DNA of 64,000 bases from Cyanophora paradoxa (Eukaryota; Glaucocystophyceae; Cyanophorales; Cyanophoraceae). The notes under the pieces were generated by a model, which was not told the DNA's origin, ran no database searches, and saw only the letters and a program-made list of their open reading frames with translations. Where the stretch lies: positions 62,001 through 126,000 of the forward strand of contig QPMI01000482.1 in the NCBI GenBank assembly GCA_004431415.1, given 5' to 3'. A program made the position numbers and the translations under genes. Positions 11,049 to 22,863 of this stretch are shown piece by piece; position 1 is the first letter of the stretch; each line of letters opens with the position of its first letter.

Positions 11049-14000
11049 GAGTCAGGAGGGCGGCTGCGCGCGGCGGAGGCCGTCGAGCTCGGCGCGGGCG
11101 GCCTTGGCGGCGCGCGCCTGCTCGGCGTCGGCCCGCGCCTCCAGCGCCTCCCCCTCCTCCTTCGCCGCCCGCTGCCCCTGCCGCAGGGAGGACAGCCGGT
11201 CCTCCTCCCCCGCGAGCTGCCCCGGCGCCCGAGGTGAGAGGGCCGCGCAACGTCGAGGGGGCGGGGGCGGGGGCGGGGCGCGCCTGGGCGAGATAGCGCC
11301 CTGCAGGCCCTTGTCCGCCACGTCCGCCACCGCCTGCGCGCGCCCGCGCGGGCGATCAGCTGCAGGAGCCGGCGAGGGCCCAAGGGGGGCGCCGGCCTTG
11401 AGGTTCTCCCGCAGGCGGCGCTGGTTCTCGACGACCTCCGCCGCCTCCGCCGCCGCCGCCGCCGCCCGCCGCTCCGCTGCCGCCTTCGATCCCGAGCCGC
11501 GGGAGACGGCCTCAGAGGCGCGCGAGCAGCACGGCGCGGGGCGGCGCGGCGCGGCGCATGCCGGGTGGCCCTTCGCTTCGAGGGCCCGCGGGCGAGCGCG
11601 AGGGGGGCGGACCTTGGCCTCTCGGAGGGAGACGGCGGCCTCGGCGGCCGCCAGCAGCGGGGCCGGGAAGAGCCCCGCCGCGCGCCAGCCCTCCAGCGCC
11701 CCCCGCCCGTACCCGCCCTGCCCCCGTCCCCAGGCGGCCGTCAGCGAGGAGGGGGCTCGAGGGTGGAGCCGGCGGGCGGGGCCGGGGCCGGGGCGGGTGC
11801 CTTGGCGATGGCGTCGAGGGCGGCCCTCCGCTGCGTCCGCTGCAGCGCCCCCGCGCGACGGCGTGCGCCTGCCGGGGCGACGCGGGGCCGCCTCAGAGCG
11901 AGCCGCGGGCCGGAGACGCGCTCGAGCCGCGGGGCGCCTGGTCCGCGAGGAGGCCGGCCTCGCGCCACGAGGCCACCGCCTTCTCCGTCAGCGCCACCGT
12001 CGTCTCGTCGTACCCCCGCTCCAGCACCTGGGGGGGGGGGGGCGGCGGGGACGGGGGGGTCAGGGCGGGGAGCGCTGCAGAGACGAGACGAGAACTCCCT
12101 CCGAGCCGATCACCTCGAATCGGAGCGTCTCGCGGGGGCCCAGGCGGAGGAAGAAGCGGTTGTACCCCTGCAGGGCGGTCGAGGGGGTCGCAGGAGCTGG
12201 GGGGACGAGAGGGGATACCGCGACGCGCTCCCAGTTGCCCTCGGCGGTCTGCAGCTCGCAGCCCGTGCGAACGAAGTGCTCCACGCACCTTTGATTTGCG
12301 GGAGGCGTCAGAGGGGCGAGGTGGGGCGGGGCGGGGCGGGGGGAGGGGAGGGGCGGACAGGGTCTCGATGGCGCGCTCCGTGAGGTTGCGGAAGGCGTAC
12401 CTGCGCCCCGCGCGACGCGCCCGAGCGAGGTCGCAACCAGGCGGGGCGGGGCGGGGCGGGGCGGGGCGGGGCGGGGGGCACGTCGTCTTGTGCACGCGGG
12501 CCTGCGCACGGGCCGGGGCGGGGCCCGGTCAGCTCACCCATCGACGGGTGCGGCCTCTGGCCAGAAGATAGGCCGGGGCGGGGCGGGGCGGGGCGGGGCG
12601 GGGCGGGCCTGGCGGATGCGGGCGAGGAGCTCGTCGGCGAAGGCGGCGGCAAGGACGGGCTCCCCGTCGCCCCGCGCCCCCGGCCCCAGCGCCGACTCCA
12701 CCGTCACCTCCTGCCCGCCCCCGCCCCCTCAGCTTCCCCTGCAAGGTGCAAGACCGTTGCATTTGCCGGGGAGGCGCGGGGCGGGACGGGACGGGGCGCG
12801 CCCTGTGCTTGTCGAGATCGGACGACTCGCTCTTGGCCACCGTCACCCCCGTCTGCGCAAAAGGGTCCGTGTCAGAGGCTGGGAGCGGGGAGGGGGAGGG
12901 GAGGGGGCGCCTCGACGGCGTACGTGATCGTCGCCTCGTCGCCTGCGCGCGCGGGCCGGGGCTGGCGCCGTCACGGCGGGGCGGGCTGGGCGGGGCGGGG
13001 ATGAAGTGGAGGAGCTCAAGGTTCACCCGGGTCGCCCTTAGCGCGCCCTTAGAGGGGAGCACCGGGGCGGCTGATGCGTGAAGCCGGGGGTGCGGGGAGG
13101 GAAGGCGGCACCGGGCTTGAGGGAGTAGAGGACGGCCTCGCCGACGAAGGCCCCCTCCTCGAGCACCACCAGCGGCCCGCCCTCCAGCGGCACCCCTGCC
13201 CCCGCCCCTCAGCCGGGGGGGAGGATGAGGGGAAGGGAGGGGAGGAGGCGCGCACCGGCGTTGTTGCGGAAGAGGAGGGCGGTCACTGAGGGCGGGGGCG
13301 CGTCGGGGGCGGGCGGAGAGGGGCGCGGCGGCGGCCGGCGGCGGGCGCACTCGGGCTCGACCGGCGCACGCTGCGCGGGGGAGGGCAAGAGGGGGCGACG
13401 GCGGTGAGGCGCGCAACGCGGGGCGGGAGAGGGGAGCGAGCCCCCGCCCCGCCCGAGTCTCCGGGGCCGGAGGGGAGGCGGCGGGCGACGGGCGACGGGC
13501 GGCGGCCTCACCTGGGGTTGTACACGGTGGCCCGGCGGCACTCCAGCGCGCTGCCGGCTCGCCTCAGCGCGCGGCGACCGCAGAAGAAGGCACGGGGCCG
13601 GGAGCGGATGAGGAGAAGGGGCGCGCCTCGAGAGGAAGGGGACGAGGCAGGAGTGGCCCCGCCTGACCGTCACCGGCTCCTGCGCCCCGGGGCGCCCCGT
13701 CAGCGGCCGGCCGCCGGCTCGTAGGAAAAGGGGGCGGGGCGGGGCTGCCTTGACGTGGAACGTGTAGAAGTCGCTGAAGTCGTCCCCCCGCACCTGCCCC
13801 CGCGCCCCGCCCCGTGACCTCTCTTCCGGTGAGGAGAGAAGGGGGTACGGTGCCACCTCGACGTCGCCGCCGGGGCTGCGCTCGGGGGCCTCGGGCCCCG
13901 CGGGCCGGCCGGGGAGGGGGAGGAGGAGGTGCAGGGTGGACTCGTGCGGGGGTTCGCTCGGCGCGCTCGCCGCCCCGGACGGCGTTGGAGGCGGCGCGCG

Positions 14001-15859
14001 CCCTCTGGATGCTGAGGTCCGCGAGCCCCCGCCCCTTCTCCACCTGCTTCCCCGCGATGATCAGCCCCTGCTGCCCCACCGCGATGCCTGCCCCTGCCCC
14101 GTGAACCGACGGAAAGAGGGGGGGGGGGAGGAGAAGCGCGCCCTCCTTGTCCATGATGAGCTCCTTGACCTTCTCGACGGTGGAGCCGGTGCGAGGCTGC
14201 GCGGGGCCGCTCTCGAGCTCAGAGAGAAGAAGAGGGACCGCCGGATTCGAGCCCGGCGCGCCTCCACCGTCACAGTCTTCCCCGTGAGAGTCTTGACGAA
14301 GAGCTGAGGGGGGGGAGAATTGCCTCGGAGGGAGCAGGGGTGGAGGGTACGCAGCTCGCACCTGGATCACCTCCCCCCCGGAGGAGGAGGAGGAGGCTGC
14401 GGGCGCCTTGGCCCCCGTACCCAGCAGGTCCGTGTCCATCTGCGCGGGGAGTACAGGCTCAGAGCTGAGGTGAGTTGGAGTACGGGTTCGCATCCGGGGT
14501 ACCCTGTTCATCTCGCCGGAGACGAGCGAGAGCTGCACGTCCTCCCAATCGTCCTCCGTCTATTTGAAGAGTTCGGTGGTTCGGGTCGGCAGGAGGACGA
14601 GGGCGAGGGGGGGTACCTGGTTCTTAACGACGGCGAGCGCCTGGAGCACGGCCCCCGTCGCCGGCGGCCCCTGCAGAGGGGGGGGGGGGGGGGGGGGGGG
14701 TAGAGAAGGTAAGCGGGGGCACGAGCGGCGGACGAAGAGCCGAACCCCCTGGGAGGACTCGGAGCCGGAGGGCGAGGGGGGTACGGTGGAGAGCAGGAGG
14801 CGGTACGAGACGCGCCAGTCGGAGGCGCGCGCCGCGTAGCTCGCGACCACGCTCCGCGGGCCTGGGCGCGGGATCGAGTCCCGGAAGCGGAATCCTAGGA
14901 GCGCGAAGGTCAGGAAATGGCGTACCCTCCCCGACGCAGGCGGCGGAGACGGTGCGGTAGCGCGTGGTGGCAAGGGACGACGACGTGCACCCGAGCAGCG
15001 CCTCCAGGTGGTCCCGTACCCCCCTCCGCAGCTGCCCGGGGGGTGAGGCGGGGCACAGCGGGCGAGGGGGGCGCGGCGGACGTTCTCGTCGAGGACGGAG
15101 AGGGAGGCGATGGAGCGGAGGGGTACGGGCACGACGCGGCCGTCCTCGGACAGCAGCGAGAGCTGCCGGCCGGCGGGGTCGGGGCGGCGGCGCCCGGTGT
15201 CGGGTCGCGGTGTCGGGTCGCGGTGGCGGTGGCGGCGGGGCGCGCACCATCTCGCGCGCCTCGCCCTCGCCGGAGGTGTAGGCGGACAGGACGGCGCCCT
15301 CCACGGGGGCGGCCCCCGGCGGCCCCGCCTCGACCCTGCAGAGCGTCGGCGCGGCCTCCGCGCGGCGGGGCGGGCGCAGGGGGGGCGGGCGGGCGCGGGG
15401 GGCGGGCGGACCGGACGCGGGCGCCCTTGAGGTCGTTGAGGAGGTCGGAGAGGGAGCCGGTGGCGAGGCGGGACCTCGCGCCCCCGTCCTTGGCCCCCGC
15501 CCCGCCCTCCACCGTCTCGTAGCTGCGCCCCCGCGCCCCGCTCGCCGTCCAGCGGGGGGGCGCGCGCACGCGCAACTCGACGTCCCCGCGCGCCTCACGC
15601 TGGTGACGGTGCCACGGCCGCTGACATCGAGCACCGTCAGGCTCTTGACCACGTCGTACAGCTCTGCGCCAGAGGGCGTGAACGCCCGCGTTCGCCGGCG
15701 CAGGGGCGGGCGCGGCGCCGGCGCCGGGGAGCGCTCACCTTCGGCGCCGACGCGCCACGCGAGCGGGGCTGTCCCGATCACGGATCCCGTGCGCTCGAAG
15801 AAGCCCACGTTGCCCTTCGAGTAGAGGCAGACCTGCGCCCGCGGTCCGACCGTCATCAC
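11049..15859 (-). CDS. DUF4139-family protein with an inserted ubiquitin-like domain
   Basis: Exons read on the minus strand match the DUF4139 family in order. N-terminal: MMTVGPRAQVCLYSKGNVGF, then FERTGSVIG and ELYDVVKSLTVLD. Middle: LRRGVRDHLEALLGC, DWRVSYRLLLST, LQALAVVKNQ, TEDDWEDVQLSLVSGEMN. Late: DFSDFYTFHV, EPVTVRRGHSCLVPFLS, VPLEGGPLVVLEEGAFVGEA, RYAFRNLTERAIETL, then a C-terminal coiled coil ending AQPPS. Between LVSGEMN and DFSDFYTFHV, where relatives have a variable loop, five exons spell a full ubiquitin fold (VIQLFVKTLTGKTVTVE; STVEKVKELIMDKEG; IAVGQQGLIIAGKQ; STLHL) with ubiquitin spacing. It has no C-terminal Gly-Gly, so it is not a cleavable tag. Family function is poorly defined. 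Introns are short with sense-strand CCCCG tracts, and several use GC donors. Small exons at the C-terminal end are uncertain. Confidence 0.78.
12430..12610. repeat. (GGGGC)n pentanucleotide arrays inside introns
   Basis: Two near-perfect arrays of GGGGC units (about 12437-12477 and 12571-12607) lie in consecutive introns of the DUF4139 gene. On the sense strand they are CCCCG tracts. Similar arrays occur in introns at about 18598-18632 and, with complementary strand, at 44550-44575 and 58050-58075. The G-rich strand could form G-quadruplexes. Confidence 0.8.
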
Positions 15860-16526
15860 ATGAGCGGCTTGAGGCGGAAGTGGGCGCCGCGGCCGTGCGC
15901 TCGTGCCCGCCGGCTCGCCGATGGCGCGCGGCGCGCGCTCAGCTCTAGACGTCGACCTCGGCGCGCCTTTGTGATTGGGAGCGTGCGCGTCATTGCTGCT
16001 GGAGACTGCTGGCCGGGCGTACGTGGGCCGATGCTTGATGTAGGTTGCTGCAGCTACGCGTACGTCGGGGATTGCTGTCGATGCTTACGCTTCACCCGAC
16101 TTCGTACGATACGCCACAAGCGGGCGTCCTAGGCCTGTTGAAGGATATCGAAAATTTGGTATTCGAAGAGACTAAGAAAAGCCGGTCGCGCAGCGAGCGG
16201 CTGCAGCTGCCTGTCTTGTCGACGTCCTGTCTGTCTTTTGCGTACCCCCGTTGCCTGTGAATTCCCGCGCGTCCGGGATCCGACGGTCGTCGGCGGTCGC
16301 CTCGCGGCCACCGCAGCTTCGAACGCGGACTCGTCGCGGAGCTGGAGCGCTCAGCTTCGACGTAGTCGCAATATTAATCGGCGGCCGCTGCGCGACGATG
16401 GGCGCGCTGATCTCAGGCATACTGACTGACATATTAATCATAGTACATACACACGCAATGAAAGAGCGCCGAGGAGGGCCCGGGGGGAAATGAGGGGTGG
16501 AGGGGAGCGGGGGCGGCGGGCGGGGG
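15860..16526. other. Intergenic region between two minus-strand genes
   Basis: About 670 bp upstream of the DUF4139 start codon. No supported exon. It should contain that gene's promoter, but no TATA or initiator-like element could be named with confidence. Confidence 0.4.
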
Positions 16527-19500
16527 CTAGCCGAAGTGGCTGCGGAGGCCGCCGGCGACGACATCGTAGTTGCAGTCGTGCAGCTGCCCCCGCCCCGCCC
16601 CGCCCCGCGTCAGGCCCCGGCCCTCCTGATCAGGCCCCGCCCGCCCCGCGCCCCGCGGCGCTAGCCGAGCAGGGCGCGCACCGAGGTGCCGTCGGCCTGG
16701 AGGGTGGTCGAGCAGTAGACTGAACGCGGCACCATGTACGTCATGTACCTGCCCGGCCCGCCCGGCCCCGTCAGCCCAGGCGAGACCCCTCGCGGCTCTC
16801 TCAGCGGCGCGCGGCGCGGCCGGCGCCGCTCGTGCCGACGCCGGCGCGCGCCTCGGGAAGCTAGGGGGGCGGCGGGGCGGGGGCGCGGGGGGCGGGGCGG
16901 GGGGCGCGGACAGGATGCCGAGGAGGCCCATGGAGGAGGTGCCGTAGATGACGAAGGCGAGGAAGCGCGCCCGCTGCCCCTTGATCTCCCGCCACACCTG
17001 CCGGGCCCCCGCGGGGGGGGCGTCAGCGAGCCCCCGCCGCGGCCCCTGCCCCCTAGGTCTCTGTGCCGGCGCGCTGGGTGTCTCTTCAGCTCTTCCTCTA
17101 GCTCGGGGGGCGGGGCGTGCGGCCGCGCCTCGAAGACGGGGAGCTTAGCGTAGGCGGCGTTGAAGAGGAGGCACCCGAAGTCGAAGACCTGCGCGGCCCG
17201 CGCGCCTCAGGGGCGGGGCCCGGGGCGCGAGGCGCGGGGCGGCGCGGGGCGGGCCCAGGCGACGAGGAGCTGGATGGCGACGTAGTAGACGAGGGTCTCC
17301 GGGCCCTCCATCTGCGGGGCCCCGCGAGGCTCAGCCACGCTCCCCTCGCGGACCCCTCGTCTCGGGGGCGCACGGAGGCGGGGAGGGGGATCATGAACTG
17401 CCCGTGGTGCCGCGAGAAGAGCAGCACGACGCCGGCCGACTGCGCGGGGAGGAGGTGAGGCAGGCGGGGCGGGGCCCCGCTCGAGCCCCTGCAGGCCCCC
17501 AAGCGCCCCCTCCAGCTCGCGGGGGCCCCCCTGGCCCCGCTAAGCCCCCCCCCGCGGGCTTCTGCGGGGAGCTCCCCCGCCCGCGGGCCTGCAGCGCGAG
17601 GCAGGCGGCGCACGACGAGGATCATGGCGTGGTCGATGAGCGTCTCGGAGAGCAGGTGGATCCTGCGCGGCGCACGCGAGTCGGCGAGCTGGCGCGGCGG
17701 GCGGCGCGCTCGGGGCCCGCGCCGGCGGCCTGCGCGCACGCCCGGAGCATGTCCCGGTTCGTGACTTCCGTCTGCGGGGGCGGGGGAGGCGGCGGGGGCG
17801 GCGGGTGAGGGCTGGGGCGCAGGGCAGAGGGGTGGGGCGGGGGCGTGGGGGCGGACCCGCTGGTAGGCCCAGGAGTCGCGGATGCCCTTGGTGCGGCCCG
17901 TGAGGTAGAGCACGGCCCGGTCCTGCCCCCCGCCAGCAGCGCTGAGGCCGGAGGGGGAGCCAAGAGGGGCGGGCGGGCGGGCCTGGAAGCGGAGGGAGGA
18001 GCGGAGGAGGACCTTCACGAGCTGCGCCAGCATCACCAGCAGGATGTACCTGCGGGGTACAGTCATGCGCAGAAGGGGGGGTGGAAATGGGAGGCGGGGG
18101 TGCGCGCCAGCCGGTGCGGTCGACGGAGAAGAGCATGATGCGGCCCATCGTCACGCCGTGCGACAGCGCGTGCACCTGCCGGGCGGTGAGAGGGGAGGGG
18201 GGCGGGGGCGGTGGGGGTGGGGCACCAGCGGGGCGGCCTCGGAGGGCTCCCCCCGCACCATGAAGCTGTACACGTACGAGCGCAGCGGGGCCACCTGGGG
18301 GGGGCGCACCCGCTCGCACGGGTGCGGGGGGACGGCGGGGAGGGGAAGGGAGGGAGGGAGAGGGGGGTACGATGAGGAGGTCGGTGTAGATGGGATGTAA
18401 GGTCACCCGCCAAGCGATCTGCGGGGGCGCGGCGCGCAAGTAAGCGGGCGCAGCGTTCGCGGGAAGGGGCGGGGGAGGGCGGGGGGCGCGCCTTGAGGCC
18501 ATCCGAGACGCGGGCGTACACGGGCATGATGACGAAGCTATACAGCAGGGTGAAGATCTGGGGGAGGCAGGGAGGGCGGGGGCGGGTGACGGGAGGGCGG
18601 GGCGGGGCGGGGGCGGGGCGGGGCGGGGCGGGCGCACGGCAACGGCGACCTCGGCGAGCATGAAGCGGGCGCCCTTCGCCAGCGCCTCCCGCCCCGCAGC
18701 GCCCCGCCTGCCCGCCCGCCCCGTCAGACCCCTCCCGCCCCTCCCCCCGCTCGGCTGCGGGCGGCCTGCCTGCGCTCGGCGAGGAAGGTGCCGCCGAGGG
18801 CGAGCGAGCTGTACACCACGCAGATGTACGCCGCGTCCAGCCAGTAGTACCTGCCCGCCAGGCGCGGTAAGCGAGGCGCTCCGGCCCGCCCCGGGGGGCC
18901 CCCGCTTCGCTGCGCTCTAGAAGGGGGGCGGGAGGGGCACCAGTAGGGGAAGGCGGCGAGGGCGGAGGCGCCCATGAGGACGAGCCCGATGATGAGGACA
19001 CCCAGCAGCCAGGCCCTGCCGGCGGGGGCGGGTGCGGGGGGCGGGTGAGGCGGGCTGGAGGGAGAGGCGGGTGTGCGGGCTCCGGGAGGGGCCCCGGGGG
19101 CACCAGAAGCCGGAGGCGAAGACGGCGTCCCAGGAGCCGTACACGCAGCGGAACTCCACCGCCGAGAAGCCCACCTGCGCCCATCCGTGGGGGGGGGGGG
19201 CGGCGAGGGGTACAGGGGCGCACGAGTCCGAAGGCGATGAGCATGCCGAAGATGCCTGCGCTCGGAGAAGGGGGGGGGGGGGGCGGGGAGGTCAGAGGGC
19301 GCGATGAGATAGAGCGAGCTGCTTTAGATGAGACAGAGAAGGCTGCAGAGGGGACAGTATGGCCAAAAGGGGATGCGGGGAGAGAGGGCACCGTTGAAGG
19401 GGTTCAGCGCCGAGCGCGGGTTAGGTTCCGCAGAGTACTTTATGAAGCTGCAGGCGCGGCCGTTCGTTAGGGAGGGATACAGGGGAAGGGGGGGGGGCAC

Positions 19501-21142
19501 GGGACCTGGCGGGGAGTGCGAAGACGAGAAGGGAGAGGGCGACGATGGCGCATGCTGCGGCGAGCGCGCTCGGGGGTACTGGGCCTTCAGAGGAGACGCG
19601 GGGAGGGGGGTACCGGCGACGGAGATCTCGGCGAGGAGGCGGAGGACGCCGACCCCCGAGGCGGCCGGCGTAAGAGAGCTGTCGCCCTCCACGCGCGCCG
19701 CCCGCTCGTCGACCTGGGGGGGTACCGGCTCGTCGCGGGCTGCGGGGGCGGGGCTCGCTGGGAGGGGGCGGGCACCTCCTCCTCGGCCTCGTCGGACTTG
19801 GCGAGGTACGCGACCCGCGGCTCCAGGTCGAAGCGCACCGAGCTGGGGGGGGGGGGGGGGGGGGGGGATCAGGCGGGGGTGCGCGGTGCAGGGGGCGCGG
19901 CCGCACCGGATGCTTGCGGACCGCGGGACGCGGGCGGTGGGTGCTCGCTGCGCGGGCGTACGCGTCAAGGGCGCACCCGCGGGCGGGGCGCGGGTAATGA
20001 GAAACGGGGCTCGCCTGGTTTGGAGCTCGAGGTCGAGCTCTGCGGCGCCGTGGGAGGAGCGGCGCCGGGCGGCCGCGGCCCCCTCGGCCCGCCCGGCGCG
20101 GCGATGCTGAGCACCTGGGCGCGGGGAGGGCGTCGGGGCGGGGCGGGGAGGGCGGGAGGGAGCAGGGGCGCCTCGGTCCAGATGGCGCGCAGGCTGCGGG
20201 CGCGCTCCCCGCGGCGGCGCCCGCCTCGGGGCGCCCCGCCCGCGGCGCCTCCCGCTCCCCCTCCAGCTCCGCGTCCGTCGGCTCCGCCAAGCCGGAGGGC
20301 CCCGGCCCCGGCCCCGGCCCTGGGGCGGCTGCACGCGGTCCGACACGCCGATGGGCCCGTGGCGGGCGAGGCTCTTCAGCAGGAGCCCCGTGCGCAGGTT
20401 CGCCCGCCGCGCCTCCGACTGGCGCAGGCCCCGCCGCCACCGCCGCCGCCGGAGCTGCGGGAGCTGCCAGAGCTGACCGAGGAGGCGCCGTGCGCCGCCG
20501 CGCCGCGCGCCCGCCCTCGCTGTCCGCCGCGCGGGCGGCCCTCGGGGGCGCTCCGCCGCTGCCGCTGGATCGCGCCGGGCTCGCCGGCCGGGGGGACTCG
20601 TCGGACCCGGTGTGGAGGGCGATGAGGGCGACGCCGTCGCGGTCAGCGGGAGCCGCCGCGGCCGCCGCGGCCCGCTCCCATGACCTGAACGACTCGGCGA
20701 CGCTGTAGGCGTATTCGGAGGAGGTCTCGTCGGGCCCCTCTGAAGAAGGGTCCGCCGAGTTGGTGCGGCTCGCCGACTCGACCGCCGCCTGCACGGCCGC
20801 CGCCACGCCGTCTCCTGCCGCCGCCGCCGCCGCCGCCGGCACCGTGAGTCCCGCCGCGCCCGAGAGCTCGCTATTCAGGTTCAACATGACTGTCGGTGAG
20901 GGGAGGAGGTCCTTCCTCGCCCGCGCCATGATCGCCGAGATTCCGCCGCTGGACCGCGCGCCTGTGCTCGCGCGCCGCTCCGCTAGCGCCGCGTCCCCGT
21001 CCTCGAGCGGATCGAGCGTGGCCGCGTGCGGAGGCTCCGAGCCCGGGGACGGCGTCCTCCGTGAGCGCGAGTGCGCGGAGCCGCCGACCCAGCCGGCTGC
21101 CGCGACGATGCACCGCGGGGAGTCCGAACGCGGCTCCATCAT
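16527..21142 (-). CDS. Large multi-pass membrane protein with low-complexity N terminus, unidentified
   Basis: From a likely start at 21142 (MMEPRSDSPRC) the protein opens with a Ser/Ala-rich segment including ESFRSWERAAAAAAAP and a following LKSLARHGPIGVSDRV. A soluble stretch follows (SVRFDLEPRVAYLAKS; LRLLAEISVAG). Then come many hydrophobic segments in successive small exons, among them ACAIVALSLLVFALPA, IFGMLIAFGL, LVLMGASALAAFPYW, YYWLDAAYICVVYSSLAL, IFTLLYSFVIMPVYARV, RYILLVMLAQLVKVLL, IHLLSETLIDHAMILVV, AGVVLLFSRHHGQFMIPL and RFLAFVIYGTSSMGLLG. It ends LHDCNYDVVAGGLRSHFG at 16527. At least nine membrane passes are likely. Reading frame is maintained exon by exon and every intron is sense-C-rich, so it is a real gene. 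No family is recognised. One gene is assumed; two adjacent genes cannot be excluded. Confidence 0.55.
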
Positions 21143-21304
21143 CGCACACCTCTCGGGAGCGCGGTCAGATCGCCCCCGCGCGCGCCCTCCCTGCGCGATC
21201 TACGATGCTCCGAGTGTTGTCTATCTGCGCTGAGTCGCTGCAAACGCTGGTCTGACAGCTAGTGACAGGACGAAGAGGGGTACAGCCTCGGCTGGCAGTT
21301 AGTA

Positions 21305-22863
21305 ATGCGCAGCGCGAGCAGCCCGCTGGCGGCGGCGTTCGCCGTCGCCTCGCCCGCAGCGACGCTCCGGGCGCCTTTGGCCGCCGCGCCGGGCTGCTGG
21401 TCGAGCTCCCAGGTCCTCGGCGCCCGTGTCGCCGCCGAGCGGACCCGGCGGCCCCGCCGCCGCGCGTCGTTCGTCGCCGCGGCGCCGGCGCCGACGTTCT
21501 ACGCTTCGGTCGAAGACCAGGCGTCGGCGGCGGCCGGCGAGGAGGAGGAGGGCGGCGTGGTCAACAAGCTCTTCAGCGTCTTCTTCGGCAAGCCGCAGGC
21601 CGCGCCTTCCGGCCTCAAGCGCTTCGACAGGGACCGGTGCGCACCCGCCGGCCGCTCCCTCGCCCGCGCCGCCGCCTCCGGCCCGGCGCGCCGCTCACAT
21701 CGATATCCGTACGCCGCCGCCGCCGCCGCCGCCGCCGCCGCAGCTTCCCCGAGCAGGTGCGCCGCGCGCACGGGGCCCGAGTCTCCCGTCTGAACCGGCC
21801 GCTCGCCAGTTCCCCGCGACTCTCGACGAGTTCGCCGTGCCCGTCGACGGCGACAACGAGCAGGCGCGGCGCCGCACCGGCCGGGCTCGGGCGCCCGCCT
21901 CTGTAATCTGGTCTCCCCCGACAGGTTGCGCTCTTCCGGCCGCTGCTGGCCCGCACGCAGCTCGAGAAGCGCCGCCTGAGGTGCGCGTACGACGCCAACG
22001 TCGACGGCTGGTGCGCCGCGCATCGTACCCCCCCCCCCGCCCTCTTTTTCTTTCTCAAGTGACGTGCGAGAAGGAGCTACGAGGAGTTCCACCGCAACTG
22101 CAACCACCTCGGCGCCGGCGTCGTCCTCGCGCGAACGAAGGGCGGCGCCGTCTGCGGGGGGTACAACCCCAAGGGCTGGGTGGGGTACGGCGAGTCCCGC
22201 GGCTCCATCGCCGCCTTCCTGTTCACGTGGCCTGTGCGTCGTCTACCCCCGCCCGTCCCCGCGCGCCACGTACCCCCCCCCGTGCACCTGACGGGAAATG
22301 GGCGGCAGGACGGGGACACGAGCAAGCCTGCGATCAAGCTCCGCAAGGTGCCGCGATCCCGTACCCCTCGCGCTTCCTGCGCCCATCGTGGGGCAGGTCG
22401 GGGGCGCCAGCATGGCTACCCACGACCTGAGCGATTCCGGCCCGCGGTGCGCTGCCCCCTTATTGCCCTGTACCCCCATTCCTCCGCTCACGCACTCCCC
22501 TCCAGCTTTGGCGCGGGCGACGGCTTTGTCGTGCCCCTCAAGGGCGGAGGCGGCCGCGAGCGCGTCGCCCGCTCCAAGGTCCGGTACCCCGCCCCGCGTC
22601 CGTGCCTCCTCCGCCCGCGAAACGCGTACCCCAGCTGGGCCCGTTCTACGAGGTGCGGCCGGACGGGAAGAAGACGCTCTTCGCGGACGAGGAGGGGAAG
22701 GAGGCGACCCTCGAGGAGCTCCGCGTGTCCGCGGCCCCGTCCCCCGGAACCCTGTACCCCCTCTGCCAGGCTGACCTCCCGGGGTACGCGCAGGTTCGTG
22801 GGGGTGTACGCGGAGGGCGAGTTCATCCCGTTCGACGACGCTCTGCCCCTCGCCCTCGAGTAG
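21305..22863 (+). CDS. TLDc-domain protein, probably plastid-targeted
   Basis: The first exon encodes an Ala/Ser/Arg-rich presequence (MRSASSPLAAAFAVASPAA...) typical of an organelle transit peptide. The mature part starts near VVNKLFSVFFGKPQAAPSGL. Later exons give a TLDc domain: VALFRPLLARTQLEKRRL, CAYDANVDGWCAAH, YEEFHRNCNHLGAGVVLAR, GGAVCGGYNPKGWVGYGES, RGSIAAFLFTW, ASMATHDLSDSGP, FGAGDGFVVPL, LGPFYEVRPDG and, at the C terminus, VYAEGEFIPFDDALPL ending LE at 22863. TLDc domains are linked to oxidative-stress resistance and V-ATPase binding in other proteins; what this one does in a plastid is unknown. At least eight short introns, several starting GTACCCC. Domain call strong; targeting inferred from the N terminus only. 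Confidence 0.8.

Noticed and set aside
12430-12610. GGGGC arrays and the 28-bp array at 30061-30400 as CRISPR-like repeats
   Set aside because: Units are directly adjacent with no unique spacers and lie in introns of eukaryotic genes.
14060-14310. A stand-alone ubiquitin or polyubiquitin gene
   Set aside because: No own start codon, no C-terminal Gly-Gly, and flanking exons on both sides are in frame with conserved DUF4139 blocks.
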